A stretch of DNA of 64,000 nucleotides, taken from assembly GCF_000744655.1 (NCBI RefSeq), contig NZ_JQMJ01000004.1, forward strand, positions 2,294,001 to 2,358,000, written 5' to 3'. The DNA comes from Streptacidiphilus rugosus AM-16 (GTDB lineage Bacteria; Actinomycetota; Actinomycetes; Streptomycetales; Streptomycetaceae). The position numbers and the translations under genes are program-made. Every line of letters begins with the position of its first letter. Position 1 is the first letter of the stretch. Shown here piece by piece: positions 26,585 through 34,996 of the stretch. The notes beneath the pieces were generated by a model that saw nothing but the letters and a program-made list of their open reading frames with translations, had not been told where the DNA came from and searched no databases.

Positions 26585-27315
26585 GCCCGGCTCCCGTGCG
26601 GCTTGGTCGCGTAGGCGACGAAGCTCTTGCCGATGGCGGGGTTGAGCGCCTTCTCGGTCCAGCGGGTCAGCTTGCCGATCACCGGGGCGCCGACGATGTC
26701 CCAGACCAGCAGCTGGTGGTAGGCGCGCACCGGCAGCGCCTTCTCGTTGTCGACGCCGACCGCGCACTTGATCCACCAGTACGGCGAGTGCAGCGCGTGG
26801 GCGTGGTGCGTGCCGTAGGGGTCCAGACCGGCTCCGCGCATCTTCTCCAGCAGCTCGTCGCCCCGGTAGATGCGGATGTGGCCGCCCTCGACCTCGTGGT
26901 ACGCGTCCGAGAGCGCCCAGCAGATCTGCTCGGGCAGCCAGCGCGGCACGGTGATCGCGATCGAGCCGCCGGGACGCAGCACCCGCACCATCTCGGCGAG
27001 CACGCCCTTGTCGTCGGGGATGTGCTCCATCACCTCGGAGATGATGATCTTGTCAAAGCTGTCGTCGGGGAAGGGCAGCGACAACGCGTCGCCCTCGACC
27101 GCGATGGCGGAGGCGCCGGCCGGGGCCTCGCCCTCCAGCTCCATCGCCGCGAACCAGCGCCGGACCTCGCGGATCTCCTCCGGGTTCCGGTCCAGGGCGA
27201 CCACGCGGCCGCCGCGCCGGTACACCTCGAAGGCATGGCGTCCTCCGCCGCAGCCGAGGTCGAGCACCCGGTCGCCGGGGGCGATCGGGAAACGGGAGAA
27301 GTCGACGGTCAGCAC
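26581..27315 (-). CDS. Class I SAM-dependent methyltransferase
   Basis: This 244-residue protein has motif I VLDLGCGGGRHAFEV, an acidic residue after strand 2 (VVALDRNPEE), and the post-I strand IIISEVMEHIPDDKG, all of the UbiE/Methyltransf_11 type. GTG 27315 has AGGAG upstream. The open frame extends far to the right but only antisense to the glycosyltransferase. It is translationally coupled to the toroid gene downstream and follows the glycosyltransferase by 56 bases. Confidence 0.85.
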   Translation of the reverse strand: MLTVDFSRFPIAPGDRVLDLGCGGGRHAFEVYRRGGRVVALDRNPEEIREVRRWFAAMELEGEAPAGASAIAVEGDALSLPFPDDSFDKIIISEVMEHIPDDKGVLAEMVRVLRPGGSIAITVPRWLPEQICWALSDAYHEVEGGHIRIYRGDELLEKMRGAGLDPYGTHHAHALHSPYWWIKCAVGVDNEKALPVRAYHQLLVWDIVGAPVIGKLTRWTEKALNPAIGKSFVAYATKPHGSRA

Positions 27316-27371
27316 GGCCGGGGCTCCTAACGGTTGCGGTGAAGGGGCGAGGCGGAGGAACGGGGGTGGGG

Positions 27372-28697
27372 TCAGACGTAACGCCAGCCGGCGCCGGAGC
27401 GGGCGTGCCGCCCGACCCCGGTGGCGATCGCCTCGCGGTAGCGCTCGACGGTCAGCTCGGCGGCCCGTCGCCAGGTGAAGCGGGTGAGCACGCGCTCGCG
27501 TCCCGCCGCGCCGATGCGGGCCCGCAGCTCCGGCTCGTCCAGCAGCCGGCCGAGGGCCAGCGCCAGGGCGCCGGGGTCGCCCGGCGGCACCGCCAGGCAG
27601 CTCTCCCCGTCCGGCCCGGCGACCTCGGGGATCGCGCCGCCGGTCGTGGCGACCAGCGGGGTCCCGGTGGCCATCGCCTCGGCGGCGGGCAGCGAGAAGC
27701 CCTCGTAGAGGGAGGGCACACAGGCGACCTGCGCGCTGCGGACCAGGTCCACGAAGGCGGCGTCGTCGATGCCGCCGCGGAACTCGACCGCGCCCTCCAG
27801 GTCCAGACGGCGGATCGCCTCGGCGACCGGCCCGCCCTCGGGCCGCTTCCCGACGACGACGAGATGCGCGTCGCGCTCGGTGCGGACCTTGGCGAGCGCC
27901 TCGACCAGGTGCACCAGGCCCTTCAGCGGCACGTTGGCGCTGGCCGTGGTGACGATCCGGCCGGGGACCTCGGCGACGGCGGGGTTCGGCGACCACAGGT
28001 CGACGTCCGCGCCGATCGGCACGACGTGGACTCGCTGCGGCGCGACGTCGAGGTGCTCGACGATCTCCCTGGCGGAGCTCTCGGAGACGGTCAGCACCGA
28101 GTCGAGCCTGGCCGCGACCCGCCGCTGCATCCTGGTGAAGCCGTACCAGCGACGCACCGAGAGCTTCTTCAGCACGCCGCCGGCCGCGGCGAGGTCGAGC
28201 GCGCGGTCGACGGTGATCGGGTGGTGGATCGTGGTGACCAGCGGGAAGCCGATCCGGTCCAGGCCGAGCAGACCGTAGCCGAGGGTCTGGTTGTCGTGCA
28301 CGACGTCGTAGCGGCCGCGGTGCAGGGCGAGGTGCCGCCGGGCGCGCAGGCTGAAGGTCAGCGGTTCGGGGAAGCCGCCGGTGCGCATGATCGCCGTCTC
28401 CAGCACGTCGACGGGCCCGCGGTACTCGGACAGCCCCGGCGTCCGGAACGGGTCCGGGTCGCGGTACAGGTCCAGGCTGGCGATCTCGCCGAAGGCGAGC
28501 CTTCCCGGCCCGGCGGGGTCGACGGCGTCGAAGTCGAGCGTCGGGTAGGGCTGACCGCCCAGCACGTGCACGTCGTGCCCGAGCCGCGCGAGCTCCCGCG
28601 ACAGGTGCCGGACGTACACGCCCTGCCCGCCGCAGAACGGATTGCCCTTGTACGACAGCAGGGCGATACGCAGCGGCTCGTCGTGGCTCGCGGTCAA
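27372..28697 (-). CDS. GT4-family glycosyltransferase
   Basis: This 441-residue GT-B enzyme has the N-terminal GGQGVYVRHLSRELARLGHDVHVL and the donor-site motif VPSLYEGFSLPAAEAMATGTPLVAT with its ExxxxxxxE pair. The PIGADVDLWSPN loop is also typical. It transfers a sugar from a nucleotide donor to an unknown acceptor at the cytoplasmic side. It is first in a leftward unit with the methyltransferase and toroid genes. The KstR-type operator at 28767 lies 70 bases upstream, shared with the divergent kstR-like gene. Confidence 0.9.
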   Translation of the reverse strand: MTASHDEPLRIALLSYKGNPFCGGQGVYVRHLSRELARLGHDVHVLGGQPYPTLDFDAVDPAGPGRLAFGEIASLDLYRDPDPFRTPGLSEYRGPVDVLETAIMRTGGFPEPLTFSLRARRHLALHRGRYDVVHDNQTLGYGLLGLDRIGFPLVTTIHHPITVDRALDLAAAGGVLKKLSVRRWYGFTRMQRRVAARLDSVLTVSESSAREIVEHLDVAPQRVHVVPIGADVDLWSPNPAVAEVPGRIVTTASANVPLKGLVHLVEALAKVRTERDAHLVVVGKRPEGGPVAEAIRRLDLEGAVEFRGGIDDAAFVDLVRSAQVACVPSLYEGFSLPAAEAMATGTPLVATTGGAIPEVAGPDGESCLAVPPGDPGALALALGRLLDEPELRARIGAAGRERVLTRFTWRRAAELTVERYREAIATGVGRHARSGAGWRYV

Positions 28698-28761
28698 CTG
28701 GACCCCTCTCCTGGGTCTCTTGCTTCTCTCCTGCGCCCTCCCCGGGCTGCCCCGGTCAGGG

Positions 28762-28780
28762 TAATCTAGAACACGTTCCA
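28762..28780. promoter_or_regulatory. KstR-type operator overlapping a -10 hexamer, between GT4 and kstR-like genes
   Basis: TAGAACACGTTCCA (28767-28780) fits TnnAACnnGTTnnA fully. TAATCT (28762-28767) abuts it as a rightward -10 for the regulator at 28917, and TAGATT on the opposite strand could serve the leftward glycosyltransferase. Autorepression of the regulator, and possibly control of the glycosyltransferase operon, would follow. Confidence 0.75.
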
Positions 28781-28916
28781 GCGGGGTGGCAGCGAGAGAG
28801 CTTGAAGATTACCGGTCCGTAGCTTTTCGAAATCCGCCGGGGCGGGTGATTCGCGCCACGCACGCCCTCTGCGCCATCATTCGTGGGATCCAGTGGTAGG
28901 TACGTAGGAGCTCTCG

Positions 28917-29516
28917 ATGACGACCAGCCCGCGGCCGGCGGCACCGCCGCTCACCGAGCGTCAGGAGGCGCGGCGCCGCCGCATCCTGCACACCGCCGCG
29001 CAGTTGGCCTCCCGCGGCGGCTTCGAGGCCGTGCAGATGCGGGAGGTCGCCGACACGGCGGGCGTGGCCCTCGGCACGCTCTACCGGTACTTCCCCTCCA
29101 AGGTCCACCTGCTCGTGGCGACGATGCAGGACCAGCTGCAGCTCTTCCAGGAGCAGACCCGCAAGCATCCCGCCGTCGGCGAGGACCCGGGCGCGCGGGT
29201 GGCGGAGACCCTGATGCGGACCTTCCGCGGCCTCCAGCGCGAGCCGCAGCTCGCCGAGGCGATGGTCCGCGCCCTCACCTTCGCGGACCGCTCGGTGAGC
29301 GCGGAGGTCGACCAGGTCAGCCGGATCACCGGCGCGCTGATCCTGGACGCGATGGGCCTGGACCACCCGCCGACCCGCGAGCAGTTGGCCGCGGTGCGGG
29401 TGATCGAGCACACCTGGCACTCCGCGCTGGTCACCTGGCTCTCCGGCCGGGCCTCCATCGCCCAGGTCCGCATCGACCTGGAGACGGCCTGCAAGTTGTT
29501 GACTCTGGAGGGCTAG
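28917..29516 (+). CDS. kstR: TetR-family regulator, KstR-like (sterol catabolism repressor)
   Basis: This 199-residue TetR protein has the DNA-binding segment at about residues 18-65 (RRILHTAAQLASRGGFEAVQ, then VADTAGVALGTLYRYFPSK). From memory, this region and the downstream EAMVRALTFADRSVSAEVDQV are close to mycobacterial KstR, which represses sterol uptake and catabolism and is released by a CoA-thioester intermediate. ATG 28917 has TAGGAG upstream. Its promoter carries a fitting operator. At least four more such sites in the window precede steroid-type genes, supporting the assignment. The ligand remains inferred. Confidence 0.85.
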   Translation: MTTSPRPAAPPLTERQEARRRRILHTAAQLASRGGFEAVQMREVADTAGVALGTLYRYFPSKVHLLVATMQDQLQLFQEQTRKHPAVGEDPGARVAETLMRTFRGLQREPQLAEAMVRALTFADRSVSAEVDQVSRITGALILDAMGLDHPPTREQLAAVRVIEHTWHSALVTWLSGRASIAQVRIDLETACKLLTLEG

Positions 29517-29526
29517 TCGCACCTCC

Positions 29527-29633
29527 CCAGGGGCGCGGGGAACTGCGCGACAAGCCACTGACATGCGGATGGTCCTCAACGCGCAGGGCCATCCGTCCAC
29601 GGTGGTTGCTCGCGTAGTTCCTCGCGGCCCCAG
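29527..29633. repeat. Palindromic intergenic repeat, copy B
   Basis: The element begins CCAGGGGCGCGGGGAACTGC and ends with CGTAGTTCCTCGCGGCCCCAG. Its centre has GCGGATGG and CCATCCG as in copy A. It lies between the 3' ends of kstR and the convergent ferredoxin gene, again at a convergent junction. Confidence 0.8.
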
Positions 29634-29649
29634 GAAGGTGCAACTGAAC

Positions 29650-29877
29650 CTAGTCGGGGAAAACCGGGTCCCCCGTCTCCGCCAGTTGGATGAGGATCGC
29701 CTCGACCGGGCAGCTCTCCGCCGCGGCGAGGACCGCCTCGGAGGCGTCGATCTCCTCCTCGATCGGGTGCGACTGGCGTGCCGAGTCCAACCGGAACGCC
29801 TCCGGCGCGCTCGCCGCGCAGAAGCCGCCGCTGATGCAGACCCCCCGGTCGACCTCGACCCGCCAGCGGTCGCCCAT
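29650..29877 (-). CDS. [3Fe-4S]-type ferredoxin for a cytochrome P450
   Basis: This 75-residue ferredoxin has the three-cysteine pattern C14-x5-C20 and C56-Pro (GVCISGGFC and AAESCPVEA). It is typical of actinobacterial [3Fe-4S] or mixed-type ferredoxins that pass electrons to P450s. Its start ATG shares one base with the aldehyde dehydrogenase stop (TGATG), so it is the second gene of that unit. The CYP125-type P450 at 49.56 kb is the obvious partner in the window, although 20 kb away. Confidence 0.88.
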   Translation of the reverse strand: MGDRWRVEVDRGVCISGGFCAASAPEAFRLDSARQSHPIEEEIDASEAVLAAAESCPVEAILIQLAETGDPVFPD

Positions 29878-31355
29878 CAGCTCTCCCCGGGGACGGCGTA
29901 GCCCTGCGGCAGGTTGATGGTCTTCTCCTCAAGGAAGCCGGCCAGGCCCTCGACACCGAACTCGCGGCCCAGGCCGGAGTTCTTGAAGCCGCCGAACGGG
30001 CCGTTGAAGTCCAGGCTGAAGCTGTTGACCGAGAAGGTCCCGGTCCGCACCTGCCGGGCGATCTCCACGCCGTGCTCTGCGTCGCCGGCCCAGACACTGC
30101 CGGAGAGGCCGTAGTCGGAGTCGTTGGCGATGCGGATCGCGTCCGCCTCGTCGTCGTAGGGCAGCAGGCAGACCACCGGGCCGAAGATCTCCTCGCGGGC
30201 GACCCGCATCCGGTTGTCGACCGAGCCCAGCAGCGTCGGCTCCACGTACCAGCCCTTCGGCTGCGCGGCCGGGACCCCGCCGCCGGTGAGGACCTTCGCG
30301 CCCTCCTCCTGGCCGATCCGGATGTAGTCGAGGTTCCGCTGCTGCTGGCGCTTGGCCACCAGCGGGCCGATCTGGGTCTCGGCCGCGAGCGGGTCGCCGA
30401 CGACCAGCGCGCTGACGGCCGCCGCCATCTTCTCGGCGATCTCGTCGTAGCGGGAGCGGGGGGCCAGCACTCGGGTCAGCGCGACGCAGGCCTGCCCGTT
30501 GTTCATGTAGGAGGAGCCCATCAGGTTGGTCACCGCGGCGTCGAGATCCGCGTCAGGGAGCAGGATCGCGGCGGACTTGCCGCCCAGCTCCAGGGTGACC
30601 CGGGTGAGGTTGCGCGAGGCGACCTCCATGACGCGCTTGCCGGCCGCGACGGAGCCGGTGAAGGAGACCTTGTCGATGCCGGGGTGTCCGACCAGGTACT
30701 CGCTGACCTCGCGGTCGGCGGGCAGGATGCTGAGGACGCCCTCCGGCAGCCCGGCCTCGGTGGCGATCTCGGCGAGCAGGTACGAGTCGAGCGGCGTCTC
30801 CGGCGACGGCTTGAGCACCACCGTGCAGCCCATCAGCAGCGCGGGGGCGAGCTTCGCGGCGGCGATGAACTGCGGCACGTTCCACGGCGCGACCGCCGCC
30901 ACCACGCCGACCGGCTCGCGTCGGACCAGGATCGGGCTGAGCACGCCGCTGCGGTACTCCTCGAGGACCACCTTGCGGGCGTTGCCGATCGCGGCGTCCC
31001 AGATCATCATCGGGCCGAAGGCCTGGGCCAGGATGCTCCACGAGTACGGCGAGCCGTTCTCGGAGCTGATGACGCGGGCGATCTCGTCGGCACGGGCGGC
31101 GATGCCGTCCTTGATCCGCGTGCAGACCTCGATCCGCTCCTCCAGGCTCATCCGGGGCCAGGGGCCCTCGTCGAAGGCCCTGCGCGCGGCGGCGACGGCC
31201 CGGTCGACGTCCTCGCGGGAGGCGTGCGGCACGCGTCCGATGACCTCCTCGGTGTGCGGAGAGATCACCTCGATCACGTCGCCGCCCGCCGGTGCGACCA
31301 GCGCACCGCCGATGTAGAGCTCGCCGTACTCGGTGACGCCACCGCTGTCGGTCAT
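29877..31355 (-). CDS. Aldehyde dehydrogenase (NAD(P)+-dependent)
   Basis: This 492-residue enzyme shows the full aldehyde dehydrogenase set: PWNVPQ and KPSPETP for cofactor binding, FTGSVAAGKRV, the catalytic Glu in LELGGKSA and the nucleophilic Cys in NNGQACVALTR. I chose ATG 31355, which follows GGAGGAGA; the frame is open further upstream without a binding site. It is coupled to the P450-type ferredoxin. Conversion of a sterol 26-aldehyde or other side-chain aldehyde to the acid is inferred from that pairing and from the AGAAC-N8-GTTCT site upstream. Confidence 0.9.
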   Translation of the reverse strand: MTDSGGVTEYGELYIGGALVAPAGGDVIEVISPHTEEVIGRVPHASREDVDRAVAAARRAFDEGPWPRMSLEERIEVCTRIKDGIAARADEIARVISSENGSPYSWSILAQAFGPMMIWDAAIGNARKVVLEEYRSGVLSPILVRREPVGVVAAVAPWNVPQFIAAAKLAPALLMGCTVVLKPSPETPLDSYLLAEIATEAGLPEGVLSILPADREVSEYLVGHPGIDKVSFTGSVAAGKRVMEVASRNLTRVTLELGGKSAAILLPDADLDAAVTNLMGSSYMNNGQACVALTRVLAPRSRYDEIAEKMAAAVSALVVGDPLAAETQIGPLVAKRQQQRNLDYIRIGQEEGAKVLTGGGVPAAQPKGWYVEPTLLGSVDNRMRVAREEIFGPVVCLLPYDDEADAIRIANDSDYGLSGSVWAGDAEHGVEIARQVRTGTFSVNSFSLDFNGPFGGFKNSGLGREFGVEGLAGFLEEKTINLPQGYAVPGES

Positions 31356-31403
31356 CGATCTCTCCTCCCACGGGACACCGGAAAGCGGCCGTCCCACTCC
31401 ATG

Positions 31404-31421
31404 AGAACTGATACCAGTTCT
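31404..31421. promoter_or_regulatory. AGAAC-N8-GTTCT palindrome upstream of aldehyde dehydrogenase
   Basis: AGAACTGATACCAGTTCT has perfect 7-bp arms around ATAC. It matches the site upstream of fadA5 (49418-49435) at 16 of 18 positions and in the same orientation to its gene. The spacing differs from the standard KstR operator. Confidence 0.65.
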
Positions 31422-31476
31422 ACTTATAGGCGGCAATGCCCATGCAGTACCCTCCCCACTTAGGTGCAAGACGCAA

Positions 31477-31488
31477 GGAACGTGTTCC
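31477..31488. promoter_or_regulatory. KstR-like palindrome upstream of MBL hydrolase
   Basis: GGAACGTGTTCC is a perfect 12-bp palindrome with the AACnnGTT core of KstR operators; the first consensus base differs. It ends 17 bases before the GTG start at 31506. Confidence 0.6.
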
Positions 31489-31505
31489 ATATTTCAGGAG
31501 GCCCC

Positions 31506-32570
31506 GTGCTGCAGGACACCCCCGACCGTGCGGCATGGCGCGACCGGGTCCTCCCGCCCGTGCAGGACTTGGGCGGCGGCGTGTGGAGCATTCCCGTGCC
31601 GATCCCCGACAGCCCGCTCCGCTACACGCTCGTGTACCTGCTGGAGAGCGCGCGCGGTCCGGTCCTGGTCGACACCGGCTGGGACGACCCGACCGGCCGC
31701 GAGATCCTCGCCGCCGGCATCGGGCAGGCGGGTTTCGCGCTCTCCGACATCCACGGAGTGCTGATCACCCACCACCACCCCGACCACCACGGCCTCTCCG
31801 CGCACGTCCGCGAGGCGTCCGGGGCGTGGCTCGCGATGCACGAGGCCGAGGCGGCGGTGGTGCGGGCGATCCGCGACGTGCCGACCGAGAAGTGGATCGG
31901 CCGGATGGCCCGGTCCATGCGGGCGGCGGGCATCCCGCAGGAGCACCTCGACGGGCTGGCGTCCTGGGGCGGCGACTCCGAGAACGGTCCGGCGACGCTG
32001 GGCGCGGCGGTGCCGGACCGCGAACTGGTCCACGGCGAGAGCGCGGGCGTGCCGGGACGCGAACTCCGGGTGATGTGGACGCCGGGCCACACGCCGGGAC
32101 ACGTCTGCCTCTACCTGGACGAGAAGCCGAGAACCCGGCTGCTGAGCGGCGACCACCTGCTGCCGACGATCAGCCCGGTGGTGAGCCTCTACCCGGAGAA
32201 CCCGCAGGACGAGCCGACGGACCCGCTCGGCGACTTCCTCGACTCCCTGGAGCGGATCGCGGCGCTCGCGCCGGAGGAGATCCTCCCCGCCCACCAGTAC
32301 CGCTTCACGGACGCGCCGGGCCGCGTGCAGACCCTGCTGGACCACCACGCGGAACGCCTCGCCGACCTGCACAGCCAGCTGCGCGACGAACCGCTGACCC
32401 TGTGGCAGGCGGCCCAGGGCATGCACTGGAACCGCCCCTGGTCCGAACTCGGCTTCCTCGCCCGCCACCTCGCGGTCTCCGAGGCCGCGGCCCACCTCCG
32501 CCGCCTGGTGAAGACGGGCCTCGCCGAAGCGGTCACCGACGAGGAGCCGATCCGCTACCACGCGAGATAG
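31506..32570 (+). CDS. MBL-fold metallo-hydrolase
   Basis: This 354-residue metallo-beta-lactamase-fold protein has the metal motif THHHPDHHG (HxHxDH), later TPGHTPGHVCLYL and SGDHLLPTISP, then a C-terminal helical domain of about 100 residues ending in a winged-helix-like segment. It resembles RNase Z/glyoxalase-II-like hydrolases and could be a thioesterase. I chose GTG 31506 because AGGAGG stands at 31496-31501; an ATG at 31464 would run across the operator. Its divergent promoter region with the aldehyde dehydrogenase contains two operators, so it probably belongs to the same regulon. Confidence 0.85.
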   Translation: MLQDTPDRAAWRDRVLPPVQDLGGGVWSIPVPIPDSPLRYTLVYLLESARGPVLVDTGWDDPTGREILAAGIGQAGFALSDIHGVLITHHHPDHHGLSAHVREASGAWLAMHEAEAAVVRAIRDVPTEKWIGRMARSMRAAGIPQEHLDGLASWGGDSENGPATLGAAVPDRELVHGESAGVPGRELRVMWTPGHTPGHVCLYLDEKPRTRLLSGDHLLPTISPVVSLYPENPQDEPTDPLGDFLDSLERIAALAPEEILPAHQYRFTDAPGRVQTLLDHHAERLADLHSQLRDEPLTLWQAAQGMHWNRPWSELGFLARHLAVSEAAAHLRRLVKTGLAEAVTDEEPIRYHAR

Positions 32571-32592
32571 CAGGCGAGCAACCAGGCAGTGC

Positions 32593-32701
32593 CTCAGGGG
32601 CGCGGGGAACTGCGCGAGCAACCCCCCGGGGCGGATGGCCCTGCACGTTCGGGGCTCCACCTGCGTGGGTGGCTTGTCGCGCAGCTCCTCGCGCCCCTGA
32701 G
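32593..32701. repeat. Palindromic intergenic repeat, copy C
   Basis: The element opens with CTCAGGGGCGCGGGGAACTG and closes with GCGCAGCTCCTCGCGCCCCT followed by GAG. The centre (GCGGATGGCCCTGCACGTTC) is related to but less symmetric than copies A and B. It follows the MBL gene in the 500-base gap before the ECF locus. Confidence 0.8.
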
Positions 32702-32734
32702 GTAGTGCAACTGCCCTCTGCTCCAAGGCGTCGC

Positions 32735-32775
32735 GCCCGCGCGCCGGAGGCGCGCAGTTCCTCGCGCCCCTGGGG
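32735..32775. repeat. Partial copy of the same palindromic repeat
   Basis: CGCGCAGTTCCTCGCGCCCC (32751-32770) repeats the right arm of copy C, preceded by a short GCGCCGGAGGCGCGC stem instead of the normal centre. It looks like a truncated or decayed half-element next to copy C. Confidence 0.65.
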
Positions 32776-32882
32776 AGTTGCCACCCACCCGTTGCTACGA
32801 CGTGCCCCACCCGCGCCCAGCCTCACTCGCGGGGTGACCGTGGCCACAGGATCCGGCCTCTGGGAGCGCCCGCGACGCAGGC

Positions 32883-33018
32883 TAAGGTGTGGCTCACAAC
32901 TTGATCCGCGTCCCAGCAGGGGAAGCCGGTGGGATTCCGGCGCTGACCCGCAACCGTAGAGCCGGAGTACCTGCCAGGGGACGCGAGCGGCGCGCCGTGC
33001 CCGGTCAGGGCCCGGCAC
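32883..33018 (+). ncRNA. Cobalamin riboswitch
   Basis: The conserved core is present: GGAAGCCGGTGGGATTCCGG, then CTGACCCGCAACCGTAGAGC and a closing GTACCTGCC. The P1 stem pairs CGCGTCCC (32907-32914) with GGGGACGCG (32977-32985). TAAGGT at 32883-32888 is a fitting -10. A following hairpin, GTGCC to GGCAC (32997-33018), may be part of the expression platform. It controls the downstream toroid/ECF transporter operon, which is presumably shut when cobalamin is plentiful. Confidence 0.93.
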
Positions 33019-33066
33019 CGTCGAGGCTACGGATCGTCCACCGCTCATCGAAAGGCTCCATCCGCC

Positions 33067-34322
33067 ATGCTCTCCGCCGTCCGCCCCGCCGCGAAGGCGG
33101 CCTGCGGTGTCGCACTCTCCGCCGCCGTCCTGCTCGGCGCAGCCGGCCCCGCGCTCGCCGCGTCGGCGAGCCCCGCGCCGCTGCCGACCGCGCTCTACGG
33201 CAAGAGCGACGCCACCTACGACGGCGTCTGGCGGCAGTCGCTGAGCCTGCTCGCGCTGCACACCCAGGGCGTCACCCCGGCCGCGGCCGCCGTGGACTGG
33301 CTGACCGTGCAGCAGTGCGCCGACGGCGGCTGGTCCTCCTACAACGCGGACCCGGCCAAGCCCTGCACCGCGGCCACCGAGGACACCAACGCCACCGCCG
33401 TCGCCGTCCAGGCGCTGGCCGCGCTCGGTGGGCACGACGCCGCCGTGGCCAAGGCCGTGGCCTGGTACAAGAACGTGCAGAACAAGGACGGCGGCTGGTC
33501 CTACAACCCGGGGGCCGCCAGCGACGCGAACTCCACCGCGCTGGTCGTCACCGCGCTCGCCGCCGCCAAGACCGACCCGGCGTCCGTGTCCAAGGACGGC
33601 AAGAGCGCCGTCCAGGGCCTGGCCGCGTTCCAGCTCGGCTGCTCCGCGCCCGCGGCCCAGCAGGGCTCGTTCGCCTACCAGCCGGACAAGAGCGGCAAGC
33701 TCGCCGCCAACGGTCTGGCCAGCGCGCAGGGCACGCTCGGCGCCCAGCAGGCGTTCCTGCCGGTGGCCGCGTCCACCGCGAGCGCCGCCGCGACCGCGGC
33801 CTGCACCGACTCCGCGGCCTCCGCCGCGAACTACCTCGCCGCACAGCTCAAGGGCGGGCAGGAGCACCTGACCCAGGCGCTCGCCGGCGCCGCGCCCAGC
33901 CCCGACTACGCCGCCACCTCGTGGGCCGTCATGGCGCTGGCCCACCAGGGCCGGCTCTCGGACGCGCAGGGCGCGATGACCTGGCTGCAGCAGAACGGCC
34001 AGGCGTGGACCCACGACCAGACCGGCGCGCTCAGCCCGAGCGCCCTCTCGCTGCTGATCCTGGCGGCGCAGGCGACCGGCGTGGACGCGACGAAGTTCGG
34101 CACCAGCAACCTGGTGACGCAGCTGGAGAGCACCGGGCCGGCCCCCGCCGCGACCCCGGGCGTCGCGAGCGCCCGGCGAGCCCCGCCTCCGCGACCGCCG
34201 CGCCCGCGAAGAAGAGCAGCGGCAGCTCGCCGTGGTGGATCTTCGGCGTGGTGCTGGTCGCCAGCATCGGCGCCGGACTGTTCATCAGCTACACCCGCGG
34301 CAACCGCGGCAAGCGCTCTTGA
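33067..34322 (+). CDS. Secreted toroid-repeat protein, probable cobalamin capture, with apparent 1-base deletion near the 3' end
   Basis: From ATG 33067 a signal peptide (AACGVALSAAVLLGAAGPALA) leads to a helical toroid with QQCADGGWSSYN, NKDGGWSYNPGAAS and YAATSWAVMALAHQG repeats, similar in fold to intrinsic factor/transcobalamin. The reading frame goes astray near 34172. Adding one C to the CCC at 34172-34174 restores a linker reading VASAPASPASATAAPAKK, then the membrane anchor WWIFGVVLVASIGAGLFISY and a stop at 34320-34322 that overlaps the next gene's TTG. The intended product would be 418 aa, anchored outside the cell. Cobalamin-riboswitch control and neighbours support a substrate-capture role. 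Confidence 0.8.
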
Positions 34323-34969
34323 TCCGCACCCGCACCGCACGGGCGGCGGCCGTTCTGGCCGTCGCCCTGCTCGCGCTGCCGCTGCTGCTCGCCCGGCCCG
34401 CGTCGGCGACCGCCTACCGCTACTGGTCCTTCTGGTCCTGGGCCGGCAACGGCTGGAGCTACCAGCAGCAGGGGCCGAACACCGCCGTCCCCGCCGACGG
34501 ATCGGTCGACGGATGGCGCTTCGGCGTCAGCGTGGACAGCGCGCACGCCGTGCAGCCGCGCAGCGCCGCGACGCCGTCCTTCGCCGAGCTCTGCGCCAGG
34601 ACCCCGGCGGTGAGCGGGAAGAAGCGGGTCGCCGTGGTCCTCGACTACGGCACCGACTCCGGCGCACCCGCCGAGCGGACCGGCTGCGCCGTCCTGTCGA
34701 CCGAAGCCAGTTCGGCACAGCTGCTCGCCCAGCTCGTGCCGCCGCTGCGCTACGACAGCAACGGCATCCTCTGCGCGATCTCCGGCTACCCGGCCCAGGG
34801 CTGCGGCGAGGCGGTGGCCGACAACGGCTCCGCCCCACCCGCGGCCGCCGCCCCGAAGTCCGGCGGCTCGTCCGCCCCGGTCGTCGGCTGGGCGGCCGGC
34901 GCGGCGCTCGTCGTGGCCCTGGGCGGGGCCGCGTGGTGGCGCAACCGCCGCCGTGCGAACGGCAACTGA
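34319..34969 (+). CDS. SCO2322-family secreted/membrane-anchored protein
   Basis: This 216-residue protein starts at TTG 34319, overlapping the preceding stop as TTGA. A signal peptide (AAAVLAVALLALPLLLARPASA) precedes a domain beginning TAYRYWSFWSWAGNGWSYQQQGP, the hallmark of the SCO2322 family in cobalamin-regulated ECF loci. A Pro/Ala linker and a C-terminal membrane helix (VGWAAGAALVVALGGAAWW) follow. It presumably assists substrate delivery to the ECF transporter; its biochemical role is not known to me. Confidence 0.85.
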   Translation: MIRTRTARAAAVLAVALLALPLLLARPASATAYRYWSFWSWAGNGWSYQQQGPNTAVPADGSVDGWRFGVSVDSAHAVQPRSAATPSFAELCARTPAVSGKKRVAVVLDYGTDSGAPAERTGCAVLSTEASSAQLLAQLVPPLRYDSNGILCAISGYPAQGCGEAVADNGSAPPAAAAPKSGGSSAPVVGWAAGAALVVALGGAAWWRNRRRANGN

Positions 34970-34996
34970 CTCCCCGACCGGCTGACCCTCCACGAC

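Noticed and set aside
31464-31505. ATG 31464 as start of the MBL hydrolase
   Set aside because: GTG 31506 has an ideal AGGAGG, and the extra N-terminus would be encoded across the palindromic operator.
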